From NCBI GenBank assembly GCA_029260215.1, contig JAJDDQ010000070.1, forward strand, positions 62,001 through 126,000: DNA of 64,000 nucleotides, read 5' to 3'. The DNA comes from Phycisphaerae bacterium (lineage in GTDB: Bacteria > Planctomycetota > Phycisphaerae > UBA1845). The notes beneath the pieces were generated by a model. The model ran no database searches. It was not told where the DNA came from and saw only the letters and a program-made list of their open reading frames with translations. Shown here piece by piece: positions 45,045 to 53,730 of this stretch. Numbering within the stretch: position 1 is the first letter of the stretch; every line of letters begins with the position of its first letter. The position numbers and the translations under genes are program-made.

Positions 45045-45887
45045 TCAAAGGTGTACGATCGTGCCGACGTGCTCCCCTCGGATCGCCTTTTCCAGCAATT
45101 CAGGCTTAAGCCCGTTGATGATCTGGAACTGCTTCATGAGGCGTGCGTTGGGCAACAAATCGAGCAGAACGCGGTCGAACGGCAGCGTTGCAAGATTGCG
45201 CTCCTGAAGCTCCGCCACGCTGATTTTCTCGATGAATTCAGCCTTCGAATCCCGGTGCGGATCCTTCGTGAACAGCCCGTCAACATCCTTGACCAGCGTG
45301 ACGCTCTTGCAGCCGAAACATTCGCCGAGCAGCAAGGCCCCCGCGTCGCTTCGATGCGGCGGGATGCGGCCGATCTTCGGCGGATGCTCCCAAAGGGCGT
45401 AGGGCGGGTCGCCGTTGAAAATGACGCCCGGAACCGCCCGCACGAACAGCGGCAGCAGGTGCCCGAACAATTCCGGCGGAATCGCCACAACGCCATGCGG
45501 GGCCAGCAGCGTCCCGAGCATGTGCGCGTTGCCCAGCCCGTCGGCCAACGCAAGTTGAGCGAGCACGCCCGTCGGCAGCCCCAAATCCAGGCCGATCGAG
45601 TAAACGTGCCGACTCCGCGCTCCGCCTCCGGTGCTGAGAATCAACCGGTTCGATTGAAGAACCTTGCCCACAGCCTTCACGACCGGCAACAGCGCCTCGC
45701 TGCCGCGATCCATGATCGATCGCCCACCGATTTTCATTACGTGGGCATCCGGCAGCATGCGCATGACCGGCTTGTCCGTTGAGGCCATAACGTCTTTATC
45801 GAGCAGGCTTTCACGCATAAGCATCGAAAAAATGTGATGCCTGCCGTCGTTGGTTTCGGGAATCATTGGGTCGGAAGTCGCCATCAT
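45045..45887 (-). CDS. Molybdenum-storage-protein-like amino-acid-kinase-fold protein
   Basis: About 280 residues from ATG 45887 (ATG 45884 is equally possible). It belongs to the UMP-kinase/aspartokinase fold and matches the Azotobacter MosA/MosB proteins, as I remember them, throughout: VMKIGGRSIMDRGSEAL, HVYSIGLDLGLPTGVLAQL, RSDAGALLLGECFGCKS, VTLVKDVDGLFTKDP and the end GEHVGTIV. MoSto stores polyoxomolybdate clusters in an ATP-dependent way. Only one subunit gene is present. Nucleotide kinase activity is an alternative. No molybdenum genes are adjacent. Confidence 0.82.
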   Translation of the reverse strand: MMATSDPMIPETNDGRHHIFSMLMRESLLDKDVMASTDKPVMRMLPDAHVMKIGGRSIMDRGSEALLPVVKAVGKVLQSNRLILSTGGGARSRHVYSIGLDLGLPTGVLAQLALADGLGNAHMLGTLLAPHGVVAIPPELFGHLLPLFVRAVPGVIFNGDPPYALWEHPPKIGRIPPHRSDAGALLLGECFGCKSVTLVKDVDGLFTKDPHRDSKAEFIEKISVAELQERNLATLPFDRVLLDLLPNARLMKQFQIINGLKPELLEKAIRGEHVGTIVHL

Positions 45888-46034
45888 ATTCGGTCTCGCG
45901 TACGCACTCGTTTCAAATTTCAACAGCTATGCAATCCCCCTGTCGGGACGCTGCGTCACCGGTGGATCGCCGCTACCGCTCCATTATGACGGCGATGACC
46001 GTGATTGTACAAACCCTGCGTTTCCCCGATACGC

Positions 46035-46679
46035 TCAAATCAGCCCCGCGCGGACGGCGAAGCGAACGATTGAGGCTGAGTCCGGGAGCTGGAGACGTTC
46101 CATGAAGGCCGTCCTCATACGCTTCGCCGCCCTGATTTCGATCCCCAGTTTCAGAGCGGCGCTCGGCGTTGTCATGCCGCCGGCCAAGAGAGACAGCAGT
46201 GCCTTTTCGTCTGCGGACAGGCGGTCGAGTTCGGAAGTTGGTGCGCCTGCCAACGTCATGTGACCGTCATGCGTTTGAATTCGATCCATGATCGCGCTCG
46301 GATAACACAGTCGCCCTTTCGACACGCGCTGAATCACGTCGCAGACCGCCGCTGGCGGCGCGGACTGGAAGACGATCCCCCAGAAACCAGCCGCGACAAG
46401 CTGCGCGATCGTGGCTTCGCAACAGTCGTCCGGCACGTCGGCCACGCAGCGAAAAGACGACCCCCGACTTCGGAGTTCCGTTGCCGCTGCCAGGGCGAAC
46501 TCGCCGTGATGCACGCAGTCGAAGAGCGCAACCCCGCGTTGTTCGGGCAAATCGTTGGCCGAGAATTGCTGCGGCGTTTCCAGTAAAGCTGTTTGGACGC
46601 TGCCATGCTCGCGGACGCGCTGTAACCGCTCCGCGAGTAACCAGCTTGCGTCACCGATCAATGCCAAGTGCCGGCGCAT
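46035..46679 (-). CDS. LuxR/NarL-type regulator with degenerate receiver domain
   Basis: 214 residues from ATG 46679 (GGAG five bases upstream). The N-terminal 110 residues or so have a receiver-like fold (HLALIGDASWLLAERLQRV), but the phospho-acceptor Asp context is not clear. The C-terminal helix-turn-helix resembles LuxR (LSADEKALLSLLAGGMTTPS, then IRAAKRMRTAFMERLQL) and is somewhat diverged. It probably binds DNA as a dimer and responds to something other than phosphorylation. It lies upstream of, and on the same strand as, the MoSto-like gene and downstream of the nucleoside transporter, so it may regulate either; this is a guess. Confidence 0.72.
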   Translation of the reverse strand: MRRHLALIGDASWLLAERLQRVREHGSVQTALLETPQQFSANDLPEQRGVALFDCVHHGEFALAAATELRSRGSSFRCVADVPDDCCEATIAQLVAAGFWGIVFQSAPPAAVCDVIQRVSKGRLCYPSAIMDRIQTHDGHMTLAGAPTSELDRLSADEKALLSLLAGGMTTPSAALKLGIEIRAAKRMRTAFMERLQLPDSASIVRFAVRAGLI

Positions 46680-46866
46680 AAAGACTCCATCGTTGCACCT
46701 GACCGCGTCATCGGCAGTGTTACGCGCCGGACATGGATCAATCAAGGACGTGATAACCCCAGTGTCGAAATGTGACACCGCCCCCGCGATCGGCCGACAT
46801 GCCTTCACCGGTTTGCAAATCCAATGCCAAACAGAAAGCCTGCGGCTTTGTCAGGCCTGAAAAAAC

Positions 46867-46957
46867 GGGTGGGTGCTCCACGTCTTCAGAGGTGGGAGAG
46901 TCGTATAGTCCCTCGGATTCGACTTCCCCACGGCTAAAGCTGTGGGGCACCCGACCC
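46867..46957. repeat. Palindromic repeat, family A (copy 2, inverted orientation)
   Basis: About 91 bp, bounded by GGGTGGGTGCTCCA and TGGGGCACCCGACCC. It matches the reverse complement of the 3811-3897 element, including the internal AGTCGAATCC, at roughly 80% by eye. The two CTTCAG/CTGAAG hairpins are retained, one with a base change. It lies between the LuxR-type regulator and the nucleoside transporter and may act as a terminator. Confidence 0.82.
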
Positions 46958-47000
46958 TTCAATTGAGTTGTGACAAAGCACTACGGCTTTCAAAATGTCG

Positions 47001-48284
47001 CTACACAAGAACGCCGGCAATGCCGCCGGTCATCCAGCACGCGAAAGCCCCTCCCAGCATCGCCCGCGGACCGAGTCGCACGAGGTCCGCCCGTCGATCC
47101 GGGGCCAACCCGCCAATGCCGCCGATCTGGATTCCGATCGAACTGATATTCGCGAACCCGCAAAGCGAATACGTCGCGATGAGCGCTGTTTTTTCAGAAA
47201 TCCCGTTTGAAGCGATTAGGCCGCGCAAATCGTCGTACGCGAGCAGCTCGTTCGTGGCCATCGCCTTACCCAGCAGCCCGCCGTAAACCCGACACTCCGC
47301 CGAATCAACGCCCACAAGCCACGCGATCGGCGAAAAGACGATGCCCAGCACGCCGTCGAGATCGAGCTGATCCAAGCCCATCCAATGCACCACCGGCAGC
47401 AGCGGCGACCATTGACCCACCCTGATCAGAATCGCGTCGCACACTGCGATCAATGCCACAAACGCGATGAGCATCGCAAGTACATTGATCGAAAGCTTCA
47501 TGCCCTGCGACGCGCCCTCCGTCGCAGCGTCGATGACGCTCGTCGTCTTGCAGTCAGCCGAAATCTGCACCTCTCCCAACGTCTTGGGTTGACCTGTCTC
47601 GGGGACCATGACCTTGGCCATCACAAAGGCAGCCGGTGCCGACATCAAACAAGCCGTCAGCAAATGACGCGTAATGCGGACGGCGGATTCGACGTCACCG
47701 CCCGCCAGCATGCTCACATAGACAGCCATCACGCCCGCCGCCACGGTCGCAAACCCGCCGGTCATGAGCGCCATAAGTTCGGATTGCGTCATGGACGAAA
47801 TATAGGGCCGAACCAGCAGCGGAGCCTCCGTCTGCCCGAGAAACACGTTGGCTGCCCCAGCCAGGCTCTCCGCGCCGCTGATGCCCATCGCGCGGCGCAT
47901 CACGACGGCCATCATCGCCACCACACGCTGCAAAACGCCGAAGTGATATCCGACCGACGAAAAGGTGGCCACCACGATGATCGTCGTCATGATCTTGATG
48001 CCCACGATCGCTTTCCAGGCGACCGACGGATGGTCACCCGCCAACTCCCCGAAGACGAAGTTCGCCCCCGCGTCCGCGCCCAGAAGCACGATCGCGACAA
48101 GTCGGCCTATCGCATCGAACACGCCCTTGCCGACATCGGTCTTCAGCACGATCAGCCCCAACGCCCACTGCATCGCCAAGCCGACGATGACAATTTTGAC
48201 CGGAAAACGCCTGCGATTCGTGGACAGAACCCACGCGAACCCCACAAGAACTACCATGCCCACCAGCCCGCGCGCAACATCCAT
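47001..48284 (-). CDS. Concentrative nucleoside transporter (CNT/NupC family)
   Basis: 427 residues with about 10 membrane helices. The CNT core is clear: SGAESLAGAANVFLGQTEAP, then the helix with VAAGVMAVYVSMLAGG and the C-terminal SLCGFANISSIGIQIGGIGG. CNT proteins import nucleosides with sodium or protons. ATG 48284 is five bases after the thymidine kinase stop, so tdk and this gene form one operon. The operon is divergent from the DeoC-containing microcompartment operon, which points to uptake of (deoxy)nucleosides as its feedstock. Confidence 0.93.
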   Translation of the reverse strand: MDVARGLVGMVVLVGFAWVLSTNRRRFPVKIVIVGLAMQWALGLIVLKTDVGKGVFDAIGRLVAIVLLGADAGANFVFGELAGDHPSVAWKAIVGIKIMTTIIVVATFSSVGYHFGVLQRVVAMMAVVMRRAMGISGAESLAGAANVFLGQTEAPLLVRPYISSMTQSELMALMTGGFATVAAGVMAVYVSMLAGGDVESAVRITRHLLTACLMSAPAAFVMAKVMVPETGQPKTLGEVQISADCKTTSVIDAATEGASQGMKLSINVLAMLIAFVALIAVCDAILIRVGQWSPLLPVVHWMGLDQLDLDGVLGIVFSPIAWLVGVDSAECRVYGGLLGKAMATNELLAYDDLRGLIASNGISEKTALIATYSLCGFANISSIGIQIGGIGGLAPDRRADLVRLGPRAMLGGAFACWMTGGIAGVLV

Positions 48285-48288
48285 AGAA

Positions 48289-48870
48289 TTATCGAGGCTC
48301 CGGTTCGTCCGCCAGCGGCGTGAAGTGTTCTGCGCAACGAGGCTCGTAGTCGTCCAGACCGCCGACCATGTGCAGGGCGTCCATCTTCGTATTGCGTTGG
48401 TTGTAGGGCGCGGGTCGACCGCAAACCCGACACGGCGCCTGGCAGAGTTCGACATGGTCCGCGAATTCAATCAATTGCGGTATCGGATCGAACGGGCGCC
48501 CCCACACATCGTACGTGATGCCTGCCACCAGCACAGTCAATCCCCGATCGCGCAAGGCACGTACCACAGGTATGAGGTCAGTGCCAAAAAAGTGTCCCTC
48601 GTCGATGGCCACCACATCCACGTCGTCGCACATAGCCTCGATGGTTTCCGCATCGGGAACGCGCACAGCCTCAAACCGGTCAAGACGGTGCGTCACCAGC
48701 GCGTCGGGTTCGTAACGGCTGTCGATGATATGCTTGAACGCCTTGACCCGCCGATGGTTGGAGGTTTCCTGTCGCAATCGGCTGATCGTGTATTCGGTCT
48801 TGCCGGCGAACATGGAACCATGCACGACTTCGAGGCGCCCTGTCTTGGTTGAATCGTTCAAAATACGCAT
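48289..48870 (-). CDS. tdk: Thymidine kinase
   Basis: About 193 residues if ATG 48870 is the start; an upstream GTG (48954) would give 221 but adds sequence with no family match. The P-loop is VVHGSMFAGKTEYTI, the Asp-Glu motif VVAIDEGHFFGTDLIPV, the lid and base-binding loop AGITYDVWGRPFDPI, and the zinc site uses CRVCGRPA with a later Cys in PRCAEHF. It phosphorylates thymidine (and deoxyuridine) with ATP to make dTMP, the salvage entry for DNA precursors. It is first in an operon with the nucleoside transporter. Confidence 0.95.
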   Translation of the reverse strand: MRILNDSTKTGRLEVVHGSMFAGKTEYTISRLRQETSNHRRVKAFKHIIDSRYEPDALVTHRLDRFEAVRVPDAETIEAMCDDVDVVAIDEGHFFGTDLIPVVRALRDRGLTVLVAGITYDVWGRPFDPIPQLIEFADHVELCQAPCRVCGRPAPYNQRNTKMDALHMVGGLDDYEPRCAEHFTPLADEPEPR

Positions 48871-48961
48871 CCGGAAACTGTCTTGATCTCCGGGTGGGAT
48901 TATGAATGGTCCCGTTCCCGTCGTCGAATTTTTTGAAGCCGATTTTCCGATCACACCTCAA

Positions 48962-48988
48962 CGAGCCGCGGACTTCAGTCCGCGCGGA
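48962..48988. repeat. Palindromic repeat, family C (copy 1)
   Basis: CGAGCCGCGGACTTCAGTCC-GCGCGGA, a hairpin with a GACTTCAGTC centre. Identical copies lie at 57500-57526 and 57689-57715. It lies in the divergent gap between tdk and the microcompartment operon. Confidence 0.85.
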
Positions 48989-49239
48989 TGCTTTTGTGTC
49001 CGCAAGCATTTCGCAGCAGCGGAGACGTTTCCTTTTCACCGACGATCGGGCTGACGACACGGTTCGCCGCGAAAACGTGTAACGAGCTTACGTGGCGCGC
49101 TGCAGCCGCCCCGTTCGAGCGACGCCCCAAGGCACAAAGACGATCCAACGCGTCGCCAAGTCAATCTTCTTGACAAAGTCGCGCGTTCGCTCTCCAATTT
49201 CCCCCTCAGCGACAACGGTAGCGGTCAGATACACGATTT
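48989..49239. promoter_or_regulatory. Divergent promoter region of the tdk-CNT and BMC operons (inferred)
   Basis: About 250 bp of non-coding DNA between the divergent tdk and rpiB-deoC-like genes must hold both promoters. No operator was recognised. The spacing suggests shared control, which is inference. Confidence 0.5.
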
Positions 49240-50664
49240 ATGCCCACAAGAACGGATAGCCCACGAATCGCCATCGGCTCGGATCATGGCGGATACGAGC
49301 TAAAGCAGACGCTGAAGACACATCTGTGCAAGCGTGGCTACCAGGTCGAAGATTGCGGCACGCATGGCACAGAATCGGTCGATTACCCGACCTTTGCTCA
49401 GGCCGTCGCCAAAATGGTATCCACCCAGCAGGTCGATCGCGGGATCGTGATCGATCGGGCGGGGATCGGCTCGACCATGGCAGCCAACAAGCTGCCCGGC
49501 GTGCGGGCTGCGTTGTGCTACGATTTGTCCTCGGCGCGCAACAGTCGTGAACACAACAACGCTAATGTGTTGTGTCTCGGTGCGGGCCTGATCGGTGAGG
49601 ACTTAGCCAAGCAGATCGCCGACGTTTGGCTGACAACGGATTGCACGGAAGAGCGTCATCTGCGACGCGCAGCCATGATCGAACCGGCGCAACAAAGCTC
49701 CGTGCCCCAGGCCCGTTCGAGCGGACCCGGCGCGACGGACTGCGCCTGCACTCGTGAGGAGCACATGGAACACCTATCGGAACAGGATCTCGAACGCATT
49801 GTTGAACGCATCATCGATATGTCGGGCGATCCCAGCTCGACAATCTGCGCGAAACTTGCCTGTGCCCTGACTCATGTTTGTGCGGAAACCAATCCCGAAA
49901 TCGTGAGGCAGCTCGTAGGCATGGGGGCCGGCCGCATCGGTCATCGCCCCGGCGCCGGAGCCATCCCGAATGATTTAGCCCGGTACATCGACCACACACT
50001 CCTGCGACCCGACGCTACCAAAGCCGAGGTCGAGGAGTTGTGCGCCGAAGCCGTCCAGCACAGCTTCGCCAGCGTGTGCGTCAATCCGACCTACGTCAGC
50101 CTTGTCGCTGAGAAGTTGAAGGGCAGCCCGGTGGCTGTTTGCGCGGTCGTTGGGTTTCCCCTCGGAGCGCATGTCCGCGAGATCAAAGCCTTGGAGGCCA
50201 GGCGTGCGATTCGGGATGGCGCCCGTGAAATCGATATGGTCATCAACATCGGCGCGCTCAAGAGCAACGACGACGAGCTGGTGTTCCGGGACATTCGAGC
50301 CGTGACAGACGTGTGCATGGAGAGTCGTGTGCTGTCCAAGGTGATCTTCGAAACCGTCCTGCTCACCGACGACGAAAAGGTTCGCGCCTGCCGCTGTGCA
50401 AAGCGTGCCCACGCGGATTTCGTCAAAACTTCGACCGGTTTCGGTGGCGGCGGAGCGACGGCGCACGACGTAGCCCTGATGTCCGAGGCGGTGCAGGGCA
50501 CCAGGATGGGCGTCAAAGCGTCCGGCGGAATCCGATCGTTCGAGGATGCCCAGGAAATGATTCTCGCTGGCGCTACCCGATTGGGTGCCAGCGCCGGTGT
50601 GAAAATTCTCAAAGAAGCCAAAGGGTTGACCGTCTCAGACGACGCAGCCCCGAAAGGGTACTAG
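49240..50664 (+). CDS. RpiB-like / deoxyribose-phosphate aldolase (DeoC) fusion, BMC cargo
   Basis: 474 residues. Residues 8-148 match ribose-5-phosphate isomerase B ([17 protein letters not shown], then [16 protein letters not shown]), but the catalytic Cys loop reads IDRAGIG: Asp72 replaces Cys and Ala74 the Thr. A linker, about 148-245, has an amphipathic helix ([20 protein letters not shown]) of the encapsulation-peptide kind. Residues 245-465 are DeoC with its Schiff-base Lys396 (VKTSTGFG), Lys426 (VKASGGIRS) and Asp332 (EIDMVINIG). DeoC splits 2-deoxyribose-5-phosphate into acetaldehyde and glyceraldehyde-3-phosphate. The gene ends six bases before the shell gene, and no strong ribosome site is visible. 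Confidence 0.93.
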   Translation: MPTRTDSPRIAIGSDHGGYELKQTLKTHLCKRGYQVEDCGTHGTESVDYPTFAQAVAKMVSTQQVDRGIVIDRAGIGSTMAANKLPGVRAALCYDLSSARNSREHNNANVLCLGAGLIGEDLAKQIADVWLTTDCTEERHLRRAAMIEPAQQSSVPQARSSGPGATDCACTREEHMEHLSEQDLERIVERIIDMSGDPSSTICAKLACALTHVCAETNPEIVRQLVGMGAGRIGHRPGAGAIPNDLARYIDHTLLRPDATKAEVEELCAEAVQHSFASVCVNPTYVSLVAEKLKGSPVAVCAVVGFPLGAHVREIKALEARRAIRDGAREIDMVINIGALKSNDDELVFRDIRAVTDVCMESRVLSKVIFETVLLTDDEKVRACRCAKRAHADFVKTSTGFGGGGATAHDVALMSEAVQGTRMGVKASGGIRSFEDAQEMILAGATRLGASAGVKILKEAKGLTVSDDAAPKGY

Positions 50665-50670
50665 GCGAGT

Positions 50671-51309
50671 ATGAAACAAGTCGATCTGCGCGCATACGTG
50701 ATGTTGGACAACCTGCAACCGCAATACGCGGCCTTTCTCGCCACCGTGGCGCAAGGGTACTTGCCCACCGTCGGCCAGGCTTCGCTGTTTGTGGAAATTT
50801 CGCCCGGCATCGAGATCAATCGCATTACAGATGTCGCCGTGAAAGCGACAGATGTCACGCCCGGCATGCAGATTGTCGAGCGTCTTTACGGCATGTTGGA
50901 GATCCATTCTGATTCGCAGGCGGACGTTCGTGCAGCCGGTCGGGCGATTCTTGAAGCGATCGATGTCACCGAGGATCAGCGTATCAAACCGAACGTTATT
51001 TCCAGTCAGGTCATCCGCCACGTTGACGCGCAGCAGACGCAGCTCATCAACCGAACGCGGCATGGAAACATGATCTTGCCCGGCCAGACTCTGTATGTTC
51101 TGGAATGCGAGCCAGCTGCCTATTCCGCGCTCGTTGCCAATGAAGCTGAAAAGGCAGCGGACATTAACATCCTCGAAGTACGCTCGTTCGGCAGCTTCGG
51201 CCGGGTCTATCTCGGCGGCGAGCAGAGCGATATCGACGTCGCTTCGGAGGCGGCGGTGAAGGCCCTTGAGAACGTTACGGGGCGAACCCCGGAAGCGAAA
51301 AAACGATGA
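50671..51309 (+). CDS. BMC-T shell protein, permuted double-stacking type (CsoS1D-like)
   Basis: 212 residues with two BMC domains. It matches the CsoS1D/CcmP pattern I remember: [54 protein letters not shown], and in domain two [20 protein letters not shown] and [14 protein letters not shown]. The Glu70-Arg71 pair in IVERL corresponds to the pore-gating Glu-Arg of CsoS1D. Such trimers stack as dimers and open large gated pores, which suits passage of bulky substrates such as sugar phosphates or CoA. It is second in the operon, six bases after the enzyme fusion. Confidence 0.9.
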   Translation: MKQVDLRAYVMLDNLQPQYAAFLATVAQGYLPTVGQASLFVEISPGIEINRITDVAVKATDVTPGMQIVERLYGMLEIHSDSQADVRAAGRAILEAIDVTEDQRIKPNVISSQVIRHVDAQQTQLINRTRHGNMILPGQTLYVLECEPAAYSALVANEAEKAADINILEVRSFGSFGRVYLGGEQSDIDVASEAAVKALENVTGRTPEAKKR

Positions 51310-51423
51310 GCAGCGCATGAGTTCCGAGTTCGCAGGAACACGGGCATGCGATACTGAATATCAGCGTGATGTTTACAGGCGAAACAATGCCGATACCCGT
51401 CGGCGAAGGAGGAATCAAATACG

Positions 51424-51732
51424 ATGGCAGAAGCCCTCGGAATGATTGAAACACGTGGCTTCGCAGCCATGGTCGAAGCCAGCGACGCGATGGTCAAAGC
51501 CGCGAAAGTTGAGCTAATGCCCTACGAAAAGATCGGTGGCGGATATGTGACAGCCATCGTTCGCGGCGATGTGGCTGCGGTGAAGGCTGCCTGCGACGCG
51601 GGTCAGGCTGCTGCGGCGCGCGTCGGCGAAGTGGTCACCGTGCATGTCATCGCTCGGCCTCACACGAATGTCGATTCGGTGCTGCCGCTGGGCCGTGAAA
51701 AGCAGGCCGCCGCCGAAGGCAGGAAGAAATAG
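51424..51732 (+). CDS. BMC-H hexameric shell protein (PduA/CcmK type)
   Basis: 102 residues, a single BMC domain: [20 protein letters not shown], then [20 protein letters not shown] and a C-terminal segment [14 protein letters not shown]. The pore loop is KIGGG at 36-40, close to the KIGSG of PduA, so the pore should be small and polar. It forms the facets of the shell. AAGGAGG lies about 12 bases before ATG. It is the only BMC-H gene in the operon. Confidence 0.97.
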   Translation: MAEALGMIETRGFAAMVEASDAMVKAAKVELMPYEKIGGGYVTAIVRGDVAAVKAACDAGQAAAARVGEVVTVHVIARPHTNVDSVLPLGREKQAAAEGRKK

Positions 51733-51845
51733 AAGCACGGCGGGCGATGCCCGTCTGTTTGCTCGGGGTATGTTGTTGTCGTGGACAGGTCGCACGTTGC
51801 GGCCTGTTCGGGGCTGCGGTTCGATTTTGACGTGTGGAGCGGGTC

Positions 51846-52145
51846 ATGCTCTTGGCCAAAGTGATAGGTACCGTTGTTTCGTCCCAAAAGGAGAAGAGCA
51901 TGGAGGGTAAGCGCTTCATGCTCCTCGAACCGGTCGATCTGGACGGAAAACCCTCGGGGTCGCACGTGGTGGCCATCGACGCGGTCGGCTCAGGCCCCGG
52001 CGAAATTGTCCTCTACGCCTCCGGCAGCTCCGCAAGACTGACCGCCCTCACCAACAAGACCCCCTGCGACGCGGTCATCATGGCCATCGTCGATCAATGG
52101 GAAGTCGGCGGCGACGTGAAATACAACAAGTCGGAGGCTGGCTAG
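51846..52145 (+). CDS. BMC-P pentameric vertex protein (EutN/CcmL type), copy 1
   Basis: 99 residues from ATG 51846 (GGAG six bases upstream); GTG 51834 would add four residues. The EutN/CcmL fold is visible: MLLAKVIGTVVSSQKEKSME, FMLLEPVDLDGK, then VAIDAVGSGPGEIVLYASGS and VIMAIVDQWEV. Pentamers cap the vertices of the shell. It is followed by a 10-bp intercistronic hairpin (52175-52199), perhaps to limit expression of what comes after. Confidence 0.95.
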   Translation: MLLAKVIGTVVSSQKEKSMEGKRFMLLEPVDLDGKPSGSHVVAIDAVGSGPGEIVLYASGSSARLTALTNKTPCDAVIMAIVDQWEVGGDVKYNKSEAG

Positions 52146-52174
52146 TGCGTCGGCACGCGTCATGCGAAGGGTGG

Positions 52175-52199
52175 CATGCCCGCCTCAAAGGCGGGCATG
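52175..52199 (+). promoter_or_regulatory. Intercistronic hairpin inside the BMC operon
   Basis: CATGCCCGCC pairs with GGCGGGCATG around a TCAAA loop, between the first vertex protein and the aldehyde dehydrogenase. No T-run follows, so full termination is unlikely. It could be an mRNA processing or stability element that sets shell-to-enzyme ratios. Confidence 0.6.
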
Positions 52200-52251
52200 T
52201 TGCGTCAACCGGAGCATCGGAACCAAGTGGACTCATTCGGAGTGACAAGCA

Positions 52252-53730
52252 GTGGCCGGCCTGACCAGTCAGCAAGTTGATGATATCGCCGGGCGCGTGC
52301 TGAGGAAGCTGGCCCAAAACGCCGGCACCCCCGCGCAAACGCCACCGCCACCGATAGCGTGCGGCGAAGCGCACAGTCGGCCCACGTCACAGAAATCGTC
52401 AGGCCACTCCGGCGCATTCCCCGAAGTCGACGGAGCAGTACAGGCCGCCACCGACGCATTCTACAAATTCGAAGCCATGCCGCTCGCACGTCGCGCCAAA
52501 ATCATCGCGAACATCCGCGAACAAATGTTTGAGAATGCAGAATACCTCGCCCGCGAAGCCCACGCCGAAACAGGCTTGGGACGCTGGGAGGACAAGGTTC
52601 TCAAAAACCGCCTAGTCACCGAAAAAACAGAAGGAACCGAAGCCCTCGTACCCACCGCCACGACCGGGGACCGGGGCTTAACGCTCATGGAGCGTGCTCC
52701 GTTCGGCGTCATCGCGTCCATCACGCCGTGTACCAACCCGACTTCCACGATCATCTGCAACACCATCGGCATGTTGGCCGCCGGAAACTCGGTCGTGTTC
52801 AACGTACACCCGACAGCCAAAATCGTGTCCATGCGTAACATCGCGATGCTCAACGACGCCATCACCGCAGCAGGCGGACCGCCCAATCTCGTCACCGGCA
52901 TCGCCAACCCGACCATCGAGTCGGCCCAAGCGCTGATGACCCATCCCGGCGTACGACTGCTCGTCGTAACGGGTGGTCCCGGCGTCGTCGCAGCCGCCAT
53001 GCAAAGCGGAAAACGCGCCATCTGCGCAGGCCCAGGCAATCCCCCGGTCGTGATTGACGAGACCGCCGATATCGAAAAAGCAGGGCGCAGCGTGGTCCAG
53101 GGCGCTTCACTGGACAACAACGTCATCTGCACGGACGAAAAAGAAGCATTCGTTGTCGAGTCGGTGGCGGACGAGTTCCTCAGCGCAATGAAGCGCCACG
53201 GCGCGATCGTGCTCGACGCAGGGCAAACGCGACAACTGGAAAACCTGATCTTCAAAGAACGTCGCGAACCGCCGCAATCCAGCGTCATAAGCCGCGACCT
53301 GATCGGCAAGAACGCCGGCGTCATCCTGGGCAAAATCGGGGTACACGTTTCGGACGACATTCGCTTGGCGGTCATCGAAGTCGACAAACGTCATCCGCTG
53401 GTCTGGACCGAGCAGTTAATGCCGGTGTTCCCAGTCGTCCGCGTCGCCAACGTTGACGACGGCATCGACTTAGCCGTCGCCGCCGAAGGAGGCCGACGAC
53501 ACTCTGCCGCAATGCACTCCCGCAACATCGAAAAACTAAGTCGAATGGCCCGGCTCATGAACTGCAGCATTTTCGTCAAGAACGGCCCCTGCTACGCCGG
53601 ATTGGGCCAAGGCGGCGAGGGCTATTGCTCGTTCTCCATCGCCAGCCCCACCGGCGAGGGGCTGACCGGGCCTCGAAGTTTCACACGCGAACGCCGCTGC
53701 GTACTCGTGGATCATTTTCGAATCGTATGA
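52252..53730 (+). CDS. CoA-acylating aldehyde dehydrogenase (PduP/EutE type), BMC cargo
   Basis: 492 residues from GTG 52252. It oxidises acetaldehyde to acetyl-CoA with NAD and CoA. The N-terminal 24 residues (LTSQQVDDIAGRVLRKLAQN) form an amphipathic helix like the encapsulation peptides of PduP, followed by a Pro-rich linker. The Rossmann region includes IASITPCTNPTSTIICNTIG. Catalytic Cys293 is in DNNVICTDEKEAF. The segment PVVRVANVDDGIDLAVAAEG is near the C-terminus. The stop overlaps the next start (ATGA). It takes the aldehyde made by DeoC inside the shell. Confidence 0.95.
   Translation: MAGLTSQQVDDIAGRVLRKLAQNAGTPAQTPPPPIACGEAHSRPTSQKSSGHSGAFPEVDGAVQAATDAFYKFEAMPLARRAKIIANIREQMFENAEYLAREAHAETGLGRWEDKVLKNRLVTEKTEGTEALVPTATTGDRGLTLMERAPFGVIASITPCTNPTSTIICNTIGMLAAGNSVVFNVHPTAKIVSMRNIAMLNDAITAAGGPPNLVTGIANPTIESAQALMTHPGVRLLVVTGGPGVVAAAMQSGKRAICAGPGNPPVVIDETADIEKAGRSVVQGASLDNNVICTDEKEAFVVESVADEFLSAMKRHGAIVLDAGQTRQLENLIFKERREPPQSSVISRDLIGKNAGVILGKIGVHVSDDIRLAVIEVDKRHPLVWTEQLMPVFPVVRVANVDDGIDLAVAAEGGRRHSAAMHSRNIEKLSRMARLMNCSIFVKNGPCYAGLGQGGEGYCSFSIASPTGEGLTGPRSFTRERRCVLVDHFRIV

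Noticed and set aside
53625-53726. A longer N-terminus of the PduT-like shell gene
   Set aside because: It overlaps the dehydrogenase in another frame; the ATGA overlap at 53727 gives the normal BMC-T start.
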